Both the position numbers and the translations under genes were made by a program. From positions 70,736 through 134,735 of the forward strand of contig NZ_AOGY02000038.1 in NCBI RefSeq assembly GCF_000332455.1: a DNA stretch of 64,000 nt. The letters run 5' to 3'. This stretch comes from Leptospira vanthielii serovar Holland str. Waz Holland = ATCC 700522. Its GTDB lineage: Bacteria; Spirochaetota; Leptospiria; Leptospirales; Leptospiraceae. The notes beneath the pieces are model-generated. The model saw only the letters and a program-made list of their open reading frames with translations, did not search any database and was not told the origin of the DNA. Shown piece by piece: positions 10,875 through 20,015 of this stretch (the first letter of the stretch is position 1; each line of letters begins with the position of its first letter).

Positions 10875-13400
10875 ATGACCGAACAAAACGGCCAAGAAAA
10901 CGAATCAAACAAAACCTTAGCATTGAATCTTTCCGGTAGACCAGACGTAGCCGGAGCACTAAAAGCTGGCGTACGGGTCATTCCGGTGGAAATCGAAGAC
11001 CAAATGAAGGAAGCTTACCTAGATTATGCGATGAGCGTAATTGTAGGTCGCGCCCTTCCCGATGTCAGAGATGGATTAAAACCAGTTCACAGACGTGTTC
11101 TCCATGCGATGAATGAAAGAGCTTGGAGATCAGACCGTCCTTATGTAAAATCAGCGAAAATTGTTGGGGAAGTAATTGGTAACTACCACCCTCATGGTGA
11201 CTCACCTGTTTATGAAACCATGGTGCGGATGGCCCAAACTTTCTCGATGCGAGAAACTCTGATTGATGGCCAAGGTAACTTTGGATCCGTTGACGGTGAC
11301 AATGCGGCGGCTTATCGTTATACAGAAGCAAGGCTCACAAAACTTGCTGAAGAACTTCTAAAAGATATCGAAAAAAATACGGTAAGTTTTTCACCAAACT
11401 TTGATGATACGAGACAACAACCCGATGTATTACCTGCCAATTTTCCAAATATTTTGGTGAATGGATCTACTGGAATTGCTGTGGGTATGGCAACCAACAT
11501 TCCACCGCATAACCTAAAAGAATCGGTAAGTGCCGTAATTGCTCTCATTCAAAATCCTGATATAACACTTCCGGAACTCATGAAAATCATTCCAGGCCCG
11601 GATTTCCCTACTGGTGGAACCATTATCGGTGGGGAAGGCCTTTACCAAGCTTACGCCACAGGTAAGGGTTCCATTCGGATTCGTTCCAAAGTTGATATCA
11701 TCGAAAACAACAAAGGTCGCGAGATCATTGTCATTAATGAAATTCCTTACCAAGTAAACAAAAAGAACCTACTCGAAAAAATCGGGGACTTGGTGAATGA
11801 AAAGATCATTGAAGGGATTTCTGAAATTTTAGATCTTTCCGATCGAAAGGGAATTCGTGTTGAGATCCATATCAAAAAAGATGCGAATGCTCAAGTGATT
11901 CTAAATCAACTTTTTAAACTCACACAACTACAAGTGAGTTATGGAATCACCATGCTTGCGATTTTGGACAACCGTCCTAAAATCTTTTCTCTGAAAGAAA
12001 TTCTAAAAGCTTATGCCAATCACAGAAATGAAGTCGTTATCAAACGAACTGAATTTGATTTAGATAAAGCTCAGAAACGAGCTCATATCTTAGAAGGATT
12101 ACGGATTGCACTCGATAATATCGATGAAGTGATTCGAATCATTCGGGCTTCGAAAGATGCGAGAGAAGCGCAAGGTTCTTTGATGTCCACTTTCGCTCTC
12201 TCTGAGTTGCAAGCCGATGCCATTTTAGAAATGCGTTTGCAACGACTCACATCACTCGAAGTGCAAAAGATCATTGAAGAATTAGAACAAGTGAGACTTC
12301 TCATTGCAGACTTAGAAGACATCCTTTCCAAACCAGAACGAGTGAAATCCATCATCTGTGATGAACTTGGAAAAGTGGCACAGTCTTTTGGAAACACCCG
12401 CTCTACTGAAATCAGTCTTGAGTCTTTAGAATCTTCCACCTTTAACGCAGAAGATTTGATTGCTGATGAAGAAGTGGTGGTCCAACTTTCAGAAGATATG
12501 TTTATCAAACGTCTACCTATGGATACCTTCCGACGTCAGAAACGCGGTGGAAAGGGAGTTCAAGGAATCTCGAACAAACGAGAAGACTTTGTTAAAAAAC
12601 TAAGTAGTGCGATGACTCATGACAACTTGATGCTCTTCTCGAACAAAGGTCGCGCTTTCCTAATGAAAGTTTACGAGCTGCCAATTGGATCCAAAGAAGC
12701 ACGTGGAAAGTCCCTCAAAGCAGTGATCAATTTGAATGATGATGAAATCATTACATCGTTATTCACTTTTAGAAACTTTGATGAATCCTATCTCCTTATG
12801 GTAACAAGAGAAGGATTTGTGAAAAAGATCCAACTGGATGAATTCACAAATACAAAAAAATCGGGAATCATTGCCATAGGGTTACGCGATGGAGATGAAC
12901 TCATCGATGTGATTGCCAATCCAAATAACTACGATGTGTTTATCGGAAGTAAAAACGGTCTGGCGATTCGAATGAATTTGAATGAACTTAGGTCGCAAGG
13001 TAGAACTGCTTCCGGTGTCACTGCAATGAAGTTAGAAGACGATGATGCGATTGCCGGGATTACAAAAGTAGAACCTGAAACTACATTATTCTGTATTTCT
13101 GAAAATGGATTTGGAAAACGTACGGATTTCGAAGAATTCTCAACCAAAGGTCGTGGTGGCAAAGGGATGACCTACTTTAAGATTGGCGAAAAAAACGGGC
13201 GCTCTGTTGGTATTGCTACTGTGAAAGACGACGATGAACTACTCGTCATCACTCAGTCTGGTATGGCAATTCGAGTGGAAGTGAAAACTATTTCTATGGT
13301 AGGGCGTTCCGCAATGGGTGTCAAAGTTGTAAATACCAAAGACGAAGACTTTGTAAAAGACTTTGCAGTTGTTCGGGACTCAGAAACTGAATCTGAATAG
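10875..13400 (+). CDS. gyrA: DNA gyrase subunit A
   Basis: DNA cleavage and wrapping subunit of gyrase, 841 residues. The catalytic tyrosine is Y149 in AYRYTEAR. The quinolone-determining region reads HPHGDSPVYE at 105-114; by alignment to E. coli, Ser83 is S110 and Asp87 is E114. The C-terminal beta-pinwheel domain carries the GyrA box as QKRGGKG near residue 555, which identifies gyrase rather than topoisomerase IV. The N-terminus is about 27 residues longer than E. coli GyrA. The ATG at 10875 has GGAAAG upstream. dus follows after 13 bp. Confidence 0.97.
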   Translation: MTEQNGQENESNKTLALNLSGRPDVAGALKAGVRVIPVEIEDQMKEAYLDYAMSVIVGRALPDVRDGLKPVHRRVLHAMNERAWRSDRPYVKSAKIVGEVIGNYHPHGDSPVYETMVRMAQTFSMRETLIDGQGNFGSVDGDNAAAYRYTEARLTKLAEELLKDIEKNTVSFSPNFDDTRQQPDVLPANFPNILVNGSTGIAVGMATNIPPHNLKESVSAVIALIQNPDITLPELMKIIPGPDFPTGGTIIGGEGLYQAYATGKGSIRIRSKVDIIENNKGREIIVINEIPYQVNKKNLLEKIGDLVNEKIIEGISEILDLSDRKGIRVEIHIKKDANAQVILNQLFKLTQLQVSYGITMLAILDNRPKIFSLKEILKAYANHRNEVVIKRTEFDLDKAQKRAHILEGLRIALDNIDEVIRIIRASKDAREAQGSLMSTFALSELQADAILEMRLQRLTSLEVQKIIEELEQVRLLIADLEDILSKPERVKSIICDELGKVAQSFGNTRSTEISLESLESSTFNAEDLIADEEVVVQLSEDMFIKRLPMDTFRRQKRGGKGVQGISNKREDFVKKLSSAMTHDNLMLFSNKGRAFLMKVYELPIGSKEARGKSLKAVINLNDDEIITSLFTFRNFDESYLLMVTREGFVKKIQLDEFTNTKKSGIIAIGLRDGDELIDVIANPNNYDVFIGSKNGLAIRMNLNELRSQGRTASGVTAMKLEDDDAIAGITKVEPETTLFCISENGFGKRTDFEEFSTKGRGGKGMTYFKIGEKNGRSVGIATVKDDDELLVITQSGMAIRVEVKTISMVGRSAMGVKVVNTKDEDFVKDFAVVRDSETESE

Positions 13401-13413
13401 TTAGAGAGATCGT

Positions 13414-14427
13414 ATGATAACCATCGGGAATGTAACAATCAAAGGTGATGTTGTTCTTTCTCCGATGGCTGGTATTTCTGACAGTCCGTATAGACAAATT
13501 ACTAGACGCTTTGGCTCTGCTTTTGCATATACGGAATTTGTTTCCACAGAACAGTTATTACTGGGAAATACAAAATCTCTTGATATGTTTCGTTATTTAG
13601 AAATAGAACGACCCATCTTTTTTCAAATCTTTGGTTCCGATTTAGAAACTGTTGTGAATGCTTCTGAAATTGCTGCTTCCAAAAAACCAGACGTGATAGA
13701 CCTCAATATGGGATGTTCTGTGGCAAAAGTATCTCATCATGGTTCCGGTGCGGGACTTTTACGGAATGTGCGTTTGGCAGGTTCCATGATCGAAGGGATA
13801 CGGAAAAAAACAGACATTCCTGTAACTGCAAAAATTCGTCTGGGTTGGGATTCTAATTCTTTAAATTATTTAGAAACAGTCAAAGTATTAGAAGGATCGG
13901 GAGTCTCTGCGATTTCCGTTCACGGTCGAACGAAAGCGATGGCCTACACTGGGCTTGCGGATTGGAACGCCATTGGCGAAATCAAATCTAAAGCCAACGT
14001 CCCGATTTTTGGAAACGGAGATGTAGTTAGTTTTACAGAAGCTTTAGATAAGAAAAAAAAGTATGGAGTGGATTTGGTTCTTATTGGTCGCAAAGCCATT
14101 GGCAATCCTTGGATCTTTTCTAACGAACCAAAAGAAACCCAAACTTGGTTAGAGATAAAAAATGTGATTCGAGAACATCTAGATCTAATGTTAAATTTTT
14201 ATCCTTCCGGTGATGATTATGCTTTGATCCTTTTTCGAAAACACTTTATACGTTATATAGAAAACACTGGTTTTCCTGATGAGGCAAAACGAGAGTTATT
14301 ACAGATTTCAAATGTAAATCAATTTATAGATAGATTGGAGTCCGCTTCTATGGATTCCAGATTTTTGGAAACAAGCGAAATGAAAAACGAGAGTATAAAC
14401 TGTGAAACGTTTATGAATCTCGTGTAG
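13414..14427 (+). CDS. tRNA-dihydrouridine synthase
   Basis: FMN enzyme that reduces specific uridines in tRNA to dihydrouridine. The 337-residue TIM barrel begins with LSPMAGISDSPYR (15-27), the catalytic Cys is C101 in NMGCSVAKV, and FMN-phosphate contacts appear in FGNGDV and LIGRKAIGNPW (about 195-232). This matches the DusB-type group best, though assigning the exact target uridine is not possible from sequence alone. It lies 13 bp after gyrA and 11 bp before the PilZ gene, so all three probably share a transcript. Confidence 0.92.
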   Translation: MITIGNVTIKGDVVLSPMAGISDSPYRQITRRFGSAFAYTEFVSTEQLLLGNTKSLDMFRYLEIERPIFFQIFGSDLETVVNASEIAASKKPDVIDLNMGCSVAKVSHHGSGAGLLRNVRLAGSMIEGIRKKTDIPVTAKIRLGWDSNSLNYLETVKVLEGSGVSAISVHGRTKAMAYTGLADWNAIGEIKSKANVPIFGNGDVVSFTEALDKKKKYGVDLVLIGRKAIGNPWIFSNEPKETQTWLEIKNVIREHLDLMLNFYPSGDDYALILFRKHFIRYIENTGFPDEAKRELLQISNVNQFIDRLESASMDSRFLETSEMKNESINCETFMNLV

Positions 14428-14438
14428 AGGAAGTTAAA

Positions 14439-14822
14439 ATGGCAGATTCAAGACAGTCAATATTTTCAGATAGTTATAGTAAATATGGCGGAGTGAAACA
14501 GAAACGTAAAGATGCAAGAGTCAAGTTAGATGTGCCTTGCACTGTGGAACTTGTAAAAGCAAAAAATACACCTGTCAGTGGACATCTTTCTGATTTAGGA
14601 ACGGGAGGTTTGGCTTTTCAAACGACTGCCATCTTTTATGAAGGGGATCAAGTGAAAATTCATTTTTCCCTCCACCAAAATCCGTTAGAAATTATTGGAA
14701 CTGTTCATCGAACAGCAGGTAAAACCACCTCAGTAATCTTTCAACCATTAGGTGCTGCAGATCATAAAATTGTTCAAGAATTCATCCACAAACATTACTT
14801 TGACCCTAAAACAAAAAAGTAA
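14439..14822 (+). CDS. PilZ domain protein
   Basis: A 127-residue single-domain protein. PilZ domains are cyclic-di-GMP receptors. The N-terminal RxxxR motif is present as R23-KDA-R27. The second motif, normally D/NxSxxG, is DLGTGG (52-57), with Gly where Ser is usual, so nucleotide binding may be weakened. GAGGAAG precedes the ATG. It ends the gyrB-gyrA-dus run, before the terminator at 14845. The target is unknown; cell-envelope or motility functions are common for such proteins. Confidence 0.83.
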   Translation: MADSRQSIFSDSYSKYGGVKQKRKDARVKLDVPCTVELVKAKNTPVSGHLSDLGTGGLAFQTTAIFYEGDQVKIHFSLHQNPLEIIGTVHRTAGKTTSVIFQPLGAADHKIVQEFIHKHYFDPKTKK

Positions 14823-14844
14823 ATTGTTCTGAAGGCAAAAAAAA

Positions 14845-14867
14845 GCCTCCAAAGAGGAGGCTTTTTT
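14845..14867. terminator. Bidirectional Rho-independent terminator
   Basis: GCCTCC and GGAGGC pair around an AAAGA loop, followed by six T on the plus strand and preceded by eight A. The A tract becomes a U tract for the opposite transcript. It sits between the convergent PilZ gene and lipL21. Confidence 0.9.
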
Positions 14868-14892
14868 GAAACCTTAAGTTACAACAGTCAGA

Positions 14893-15474
14893 TTACTGAG
14901 CTGCAGTTGCCTTTGCTTCAAGAGCTTTTTGTCCACCTGCATAACGCAAGTATCCAACACACTGACATTCTTCCCAAGTTTCAGGTTCGCCAACATTTGC
15001 GCAAATTCCTGTTTCATTGTTAAGTGAGCAGCAGTCATAAACTCCAACACCTTTGATGATACCTTTAGATTCAGAAACGATCACGGAACCTGTGGATTGA
15101 CCATCAGATACACCGGATGCTTGTTCTAAATATTCACCCAAGATTTTTTTCAAACCATCACCAGCAACTTGAAGACGAGCTGCTTCACGGCAAGTGGATT
15201 GTTTCATTGCAACTGAGTTAGCTTTGATTGCTTTGTCAGAAGCACGTGCAGAAAATTTCATGTAAAGATAATCGTATTCTTTCTCTTTTCCTTTGCAATA
15301 CTCAGCAGGGCTTTCACCACGTTTTGCAGCAGCGGCGTCAGGCGCACAAGCCCAACCTTCAAAAATCCAACCATTTTTACCTACGGTCGTAGCGTCTCTT
15401 CTGCCTCCATCATTGGATCCGCAAGATACAACAAATGCGATTAGAGAGGCACATACGATAAGCGATTTCTTCAT
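14893..15474 (-). CDS. lipL21: LipL21-like outer-membrane lipoprotein
   Basis: LipL21 is an abundant surface-associated lipoprotein of Leptospira. The 193-residue product starts MKKSLIV, with a lipobox FVVSC and acylated C18. It then shows the LipL21 features I recognise: DATTVG, GWIFEGWACAP, DYLYMKFSARAS, QSTCREAARLQ, EQASGVSDGQ, VIVSES, KGVGVYDC and WEECQCVGY. Several paired cysteines are conserved. I chose the ATG at 15474 rather than one 45 bp upstream because it opens a clean signal peptide preceded by AAGGAG. A strong promoter lies just upstream (15500-15527). The assignment comes from memory of the family and not from a search. Confidence 0.88.
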   Translation of the reverse strand: MKKSLIVCASLIAFVVSCGSNDGGRRDATTVGKNGWIFEGWACAPDAAAAKRGESPAEYCKGKEKEYDYLYMKFSARASDKAIKANSVAMKQSTCREAARLQVAGDGLKKILGEYLEQASGVSDGQSTGSVIVSESKGIIKGVGVYDCCSLNNETGICANVGEPETWEECQCVGYLRYAGGQKALEAKATAAQ

Positions 15475-15499
15475 AAAGAATCTACTCCTTTTCCGAAGA

Positions 15500-15527
15500 A
15501 TTTGACCCCATAAAAACACCTTGTCAA
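15500..15527 (-). promoter_or_regulatory. Likely lipL21 promoter
   Basis: On the minus strand a perfect TTGACA (-35, bases 15522-15527) is followed after 16 bp by TCAAAT (-10, bases 15500-15505). AAGGAG lies between this and the lipL21 ATG. A strong promoter suits an abundant lipoprotein. Confidence 0.55.
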
Positions 15528-15603
15528 TCTTTTCTCAAAGAAAACGAATGATGCGCGTAGGATAAAGATTTACATTTTCCCTCAATAGACCGATTCTAAT
15601 TTT

Positions 15604-17181
15604 ATGTCTCGCCGGCCCTTCCGAATCTCTTATGCGTTGATCCTTATTTTCATTGCATTCTTCCCCGAATATATTCTGGGGAAAGAAATTTCTATCCTAC
15701 CTGCTTATATTTCGGGAGAAGTTCCTCCGGTTCTTGGATCCAGACGTGAGGCAGGATTTGAATTGTCCCGGCTTTCGCGACATTATTTAAAACGAAATTT
15801 TTTTACTGAAATTACCGATCCAAAATTGGTAGAAACGTATTTAAATGAAACGGAATGGAATGAGGAAGCAGATGTAAAAGATCAGGATTTGTATTCTTAT
15901 TGCAGTGAGTGGGATTCACATTTTGTGGTTCAGGACCAAATTGATTTTGGAAATCCCATTCTTGTTAAAACTGTAATTTACAATTGTAAAAATCAAACCA
16001 GACAAACGATTCAATCAAAACTCATCTCCAATTTTGTATTAGCTTATGAAAAACATAATGATAAGAGTTTTCGTTTTTTACCGCCGCGTTTCTACGAAAA
16101 GAAAAATAAAATAGCTCCTAATTATGAAATTTCTCTCTTTATAGACATTCATTCATCCTATGCTTATTACAAGAAAGATGTTCTTAAGAGTTTATCTTCG
16201 CTTTATGATCAGGATGGATTGTACTTAGGTGTTACTCTTATAAAAAAAGATAAAACCATAACTATTCCGCCAACAAAAGAACATACTGAAATTAAAAAAC
16301 TTATGGAAGAAACAGGATGGCAAGGCAACAATCAAACCGATTCGGTAGTTTCCGCATTACAAGGATTAAAATCAAAAGTAACATCCGGCAAAAAAGAATC
16401 GAGAAAACTATTCTTACTACTTTCCTCTAATGTTAAGGATAAATCTAGTTCCATCATTATGGCTCTGAATGATTTGCGTCATATGGAAATTGAACCTGTC
16501 ATCTTAATTCCTAACCATTCCGATCTTAGCACCATTAGAGAGTTGCAACGGATTGGTAAGGCTAGTAATAGTCGCGTTGTAGGAATCACGGAATACCAAA
16601 GGATTGGAACTTCAGAAGGTTATGAATACTTGTATTTAAACCAGTTTAATGTGTATTCGTCTGTGGAAGAGTTACAGTTGCCTTTCAATTGGAACCAAAA
16701 CCAAATAAAAAAATACGATGCTTCTTTAGTTCGGGCCGCAGTGGATGTAATTACTCCTTACAATTTGTATCTAGCTTATGAAAAGATTGCAGACAAACGA
16801 GTTTTGGAAAAAGAAGAAATCAAAACGGATTTGGAATACTTACTTCGCACAGAATCTAATACGGACCAATCGGAAAAAGATAGATTCCAAACAGTTCTTT
16901 TAGAATCAAAAGGTGAGGCCATTTGGATTCAATTACCTTATGATGTAGCTGTTACCAAAGGAAAAGAGTATTTGATACAAACTACCTTTGTTCTCGATCC
17001 TTTATCAACTTGGGGAGTAAAAAATGCTCCTGCAGAAACAAATCTGCTAAAGGTAAATACAACTTATCCTAAGACATTGATGGTGAAACCTTCGCAGGCT
17101 AAAAAGTTTTTAGATACAAATAAAATCAGGGAATTTAATGGCTACCTACAAGGGACAGTGAGTGTCATCAAAAAGAAGTAA
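15604..17181 (+). CDS. Secreted protein of unknown function with vWA-like central region
   Basis: Not recognised as a named family. The 525 residues begin with an Arg-rich start and a hydrophobic segment (about 10-25) that looks like a signal peptide or anchor. The centre (about 175-330) has the look of a von Willebrand A fold: a strand ending in DIHSS, followed by a helix, and later KLFLLLSSN and EPVILIPN strands. DIHSS could be a variant of the DxSxS metal site, but this is inference. The rest has no clear domain. The gene overlaps the next one (17162) by 20 bp, so the two are translationally linked. It diverges from lipL21 across a 129-bp gap. Confidence 0.7.
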   Translation: MSRRPFRISYALILIFIAFFPEYILGKEISILPAYISGEVPPVLGSRREAGFELSRLSRHYLKRNFFTEITDPKLVETYLNETEWNEEADVKDQDLYSYCSEWDSHFVVQDQIDFGNPILVKTVIYNCKNQTRQTIQSKLISNFVLAYEKHNDKSFRFLPPRFYEKKNKIAPNYEISLFIDIHSSYAYYKKDVLKSLSSLYDQDGLYLGVTLIKKDKTITIPPTKEHTEIKKLMEETGWQGNNQTDSVVSALQGLKSKVTSGKKESRKLFLLLSSNVKDKSSSIIMALNDLRHMEIEPVILIPNHSDLSTIRELQRIGKASNSRVVGITEYQRIGTSEGYEYLYLNQFNVYSSVEELQLPFNWNQNQIKKYDASLVRAAVDVITPYNLYLAYEKIADKRVLEKEEIKTDLEYLLRTESNTDQSEKDRFQTVLLESKGEAIWIQLPYDVAVTKGKEYLIQTTFVLDPLSTWGVKNAPAETNLLKVNTTYPKTLMVKPSQAKKFLDTNKIREFNGYLQGTVSVIKKK

Positions 17182-18049
17182 ATCCAATACAGAATGGATT
17201 TGTAGCGGATCAGACATACAAAAGATTCGCAACCAATGGATCGAAACATCCAACTCCAATTTGCCAATGTTAGTTATTGGAGAAAAGGGAGTGGGAAAAA
17301 GTTTTTGGATTCGTAGGAGTTTAGAACAAAGGAACATTCCGGAAAATGCGATCATCAACTTGGATTTTGAATATCCGTTTTCTTTTTCAGATAAGTTAGA
17401 GAAAATTAAATCTTCTAAACAAATAGTCACAATTTATATCGATCAAATCACGAAGGCAAAACCAGAAGAAGTTCTTCAATTACAACAGTGGTGGAAATCC
17501 GAAAAATATGAAGAGAAGTCAAAGGTATATTTGTATTGGGAAATTCAATCTGATGAACTCGAAATACTAAATCAAAAGAATGTATATGCTGATTTTTATG
17601 ACCAATTAAAATCCTTTCGTTTTGAACTTCCCAATCTCAAAAAAAGAATTTCTGAATTACCGCAGTTGGTTTCTCAATTTTTAGCGGAAGCAAATGAAGG
17701 GTTAAATAAAAAAATCACAGGCGTTGAAGAAGAGTTCTATGTATTTTTTAAAAACAAAACCTTCACTTCAAATATATCTGAACTCAAGGATATGATATTT
17801 GCACTAGTAGGATTTTCTTCTGGGAAACAATTACACTGGAAACAAATTCCTTCTCATTTTTTTGAGAACCAATTATCGGATTTAGAAGTAAAACCAGGGA
17901 TCAGTTTAGACTTGTATGAAAAAGAAATCATCAAAGCGAATCTAATTTATACAAAAGGAAATCGTGAAAAAGCAGCTAAGTTACTCGGAATTTCAGAAAG
18001 AAATTTATATCGAAAACTTCATGAATATCAATTGGAAGATCTTTCTTGA
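17162..18049 (+). CDS. NtrC-like P-loop protein with Fis-type helix-turn-helix
   Basis: A 295-residue protein with Walker A GEKGVGKS at 40-47 and a C-terminal Fis-type HTH (NREKAAKLLGISERNLYRKL, about 268-287), the layout of sigma-54 activators. The middle lacks the GAFTGA loop and the usual arginine finger region, so it probably does not remodel sigma-54 polymerase. It has no receiver domain. Translation starts at GTG 17162, with AAGGGA upstream inside the preceding gene, and the overlap implies coupling to the vWA-like protein. The likely role is DNA-binding regulation by an unknown signal. It runs convergently into holA with a 22-bp overlap. Confidence 0.72.
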   Translation: MSSKRSKSNTEWICSGSDIQKIRNQWIETSNSNLPMLVIGEKGVGKSFWIRRSLEQRNIPENAIINLDFEYPFSFSDKLEKIKSSKQIVTIYIDQITKAKPEEVLQLQQWWKSEKYEEKSKVYLYWEIQSDELEILNQKNVYADFYDQLKSFRFELPNLKKRISELPQLVSQFLAEANEGLNKKITGVEEEFYVFFKNKTFTSNISELKDMIFALVGFSSGKQLHWKQIPSHFFENQLSDLEVKPGISLDLYEKEIIKANLIYTKGNREKAAKLLGISERNLYRKLHEYQLEDLS

Positions 18050-19137
18050 AGTAAAGAAAACAAGTGCATTATTTTTTGTAAAAAATAGTTTTTACCTTCT
18101 TCATCCCGAAGTCCCGATTTGAATTTAATATTCATCTCAATTACTTGGTCATAAAACTGGTCTAATATTTTATCAGTAAACAATGCAGAATCAGAAACCA
18201 ATTGTCGTCTGACAAAGTTTTTTCTAGCATCTGAATAACTTCCTGTTTTTAAAAGTTCATCCATAAGTGGAATCGGAACTTCACCGTTATGCCTTGAGCG
18301 AATGACTTTGATTTTACGAATTTCATCCAATTTGTAAGTAAGCCTTGTTAAAAAACTAAGTATCTCTGAGTTTTGATCACTAAATTTTGTGAACTCTTTG
18401 AAAAAATCCACCTTTCGTTTTTGAATTAATGATTCAACAAGGGTGTTGGTATTGAGTTCGTTTTGGCTGAATAAAATTGCATTCACATCTTCGATTGTAA
18501 ACTTAGAACGGTGCAGGTATTGTTTTAATTTTTTAACACTCTTTAGATAAGCACCCACGTTTGCAGGAATTCTATGTATGAATTCATCGGCAGCATTGGA
18601 TTCAAAATTTACTTGTTCCTGGTCACAAACTTCTTTGAATACTTTTGGATAATCACTTGGGTATAAAAATTTTGTTTTATAAAAGTTAAGTGTACTTTGA
18701 AAAAGTTGGATTAAACTTTGTGGAATGTCTTTACTATCGTAATGCACCAATAGAAATATTTCATCGGATACAGAAGTAATGTTTTTGCGAAATCCAGAAG
18801 CAAAGTCTTTCCATTCCTGTGCGGACTTCGTATCAAGAATAGGTTTAAAAAGTGCTGTTGCTTGTTTGACAATGATCAGTTTGCGCGGATAAAACATATC
18901 CGGTGTGAATAGTTCTGCAAAAAGTTTTGCCTGTTCTCCCGATTCAGAAACAATCAGAATGATTTCGTAAGTTCCTGCGGATTTAGAAAGGGTCTCCTTG
19001 TAATGATCAATGATAAGTTCAAATTCATAGGAGTCTTCCCCTGAGTAGGCAAAAAACTGGGGTAAATTCGAAGTTTGGGTTTTGAAGAGTTGGAAAAGAG
19101 AGGTAAATTCCCTTGCTTGCGATTTTTTTGTTTCCAT
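18028..19137 (-). CDS. holA: DNA polymerase III delta subunit-like protein
   Basis: Delta opens the sliding clamp as part of the clamp loader. The 369 residues follow the HolA plan: an N-terminal region with AYSGEDSYEFEL (about 29-40), a middle lid region with QVNFESNAADEFIHRIPANVGAYLK (split across about 175-199) that matches the conserved delta segment, and a helical C-terminal collar. Sequence similarity is weak overall, as usual for HolA. Its 3' end overlaps the NtrC-like gene by 22 bp in convergent orientation. With holB at 3634, two clamp-loader subunits lie near the origin. Confidence 0.75.
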   Translation of the reverse strand: METKKSQAREFTSLFQLFKTQTSNLPQFFAYSGEDSYEFELIIDHYKETLSKSAGTYEIILIVSESGEQAKLFAELFTPDMFYPRKLIIVKQATALFKPILDTKSAQEWKDFASGFRKNITSVSDEIFLLVHYDSKDIPQSLIQLFQSTLNFYKTKFLYPSDYPKVFKEVCDQEQVNFESNAADEFIHRIPANVGAYLKSVKKLKQYLHRSKFTIEDVNAILFSQNELNTNTLVESLIQKRKVDFFKEFTKFSDQNSEILSFLTRLTYKLDEIRKIKVIRSRHNGEVPIPLMDELLKTGSYSDARKNFVRRQLVSDSALFTDKILDQFYDQVIEMNIKFKSGLRDEEGKNYFLQKIMHLFSLLQERSSN

Positions 19138-19188
19138 TTTCTGTAAACCGGTCTAATCTTTCGTTAGGATCAGGGCGATATTCATACT

Positions 19189-19419
19189 ATGGAAATCTCA
19201 AGTAATGTGGCAAGAGTTTCAGGACTAGGCGAACCGTATATGTATGTGTCCCCCACATACAATACCCAGGCAGTCGAACAAGTAGAAGCGATCCAGTCTC
19301 GTGCCTACCAACCTAAATATGTTTCTGGTGAAACAGAAAAAAAAGCGGCGGAAATCCAAACTAGCCCGGATGCAAAAGCATCCTACAAACCAGGAAATTT
19401 AGTCAACATCTACGCCTAA
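19189..19419 (+). CDS. Small conserved-looking protein of unknown function
   Basis: A 76-residue protein starting at ATG 19189, with AGGGCG about 15 bp before it. It is polar and Gln/Ala/Tyr-rich, with no membrane segment or signal peptide, and ends in GNLVNIYA. Its size and hydrophilic C-terminal motif resemble small motility-associated proteins ending in an NLxN pattern, but that is only an impression. It diverges from holA (51-bp gap), and its stop codon overlaps the maf stop by 4 bp in convergent orientation. Confidence 0.6.
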   Translation: MEISSNVARVSGLGEPYMYVSPTYNTQAVEQVEAIQSRAYQPKYVSGETEKKAAEIQTSPDAKASYKPGNLVNIYA

Positions 19420-20009
19420 GATCTTCCCCAGAATGGCAACCACACCGAAGAACGTGAAAAAAAACTTCGGAGTGGGAATCCCATAACATTCGTATACGAA
19501 CCTTCTCTCGAAAACACCGGCCCATTTTCATCCTGGATTCCGTAAGAACCTGCCTTATCAAAAGGCTTACATCGTAAAATATACTCTCGAATTTCCTCTT
19601 CCGTCCAATTTTTGAATTCGATGATGGTCTCTTCATAAAAAAAATCAGTAACTGAATTTGTTCTTAGAGAAGCTCCCGAAAAGACAGAGTGTTTGTTCCC
19701 GGAAAGTGTTTTTAGAATGCGAATGGAATCGTCCAGATCCATTGGTTTGTGTAAAATTTCATTCTGAAAAACCACGATGGTGTCAGCAGCTAGATATAGA
19801 TTATTTTCATTCCCTTGACTACCCAATTTAGAGTGAACCATTCGTTCTAAATAAACTAAAGGGGGTTCTCCCTGGTTTTGGGTCTCATCTATGTTTGCTG
19901 GTTCTACTCGAAATTGGAATCCAAGATCTGTAAGGATTTGGATCCGTCTGGGAGACGTCGATTTGAGTATAAACAAATTCTTGCTATTCCTTACGGGATA
20001 TTGTTTCAT
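19416..20009 (-). CDS. maf: Maf-family nucleotide pyrophosphatase
   Basis: Maf proteins hydrolyse non-canonical or modified nucleoside triphosphates and are linked to septum formation. The 197 residues carry the family motifs STSPRR (17-22), AADTIV (about 74-79), KPFDKAGSYGIQ (about 148-159) and GSYTNVMGFPL (about 170-180). In the first motif the usual ASxSPRR begins with Lys. The ATG at 20009 lies only 6 bp from the divergent lipoprotein start at 20016, so each gene's regulatory region must lie inside the other. Confidence 0.9.
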   Translation of the reverse strand: MKQYPVRNSKNLFILKSTSPRRIQILTDLGFQFRVEPANIDETQNQGEPPLVYLERMVHSKLGSQGNENNLYLAADTIVVFQNEILHKPMDLDDSIRILKTLSGNKHSVFSGASLRTNSVTDFFYEETIIEFKNWTEEEIREYILRCKPFDKAGSYGIQDENGPVFSREGSYTNVMGFPLRSFFSRSSVWLPFWGRS

Positions 20010-20015
20010 TTCATA

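Noticed and set aside
12083..12508. 141-codon open frame on the minus strand
   Set aside because: Antisense to gyrA, Ser-rich shadow of coding sequence.
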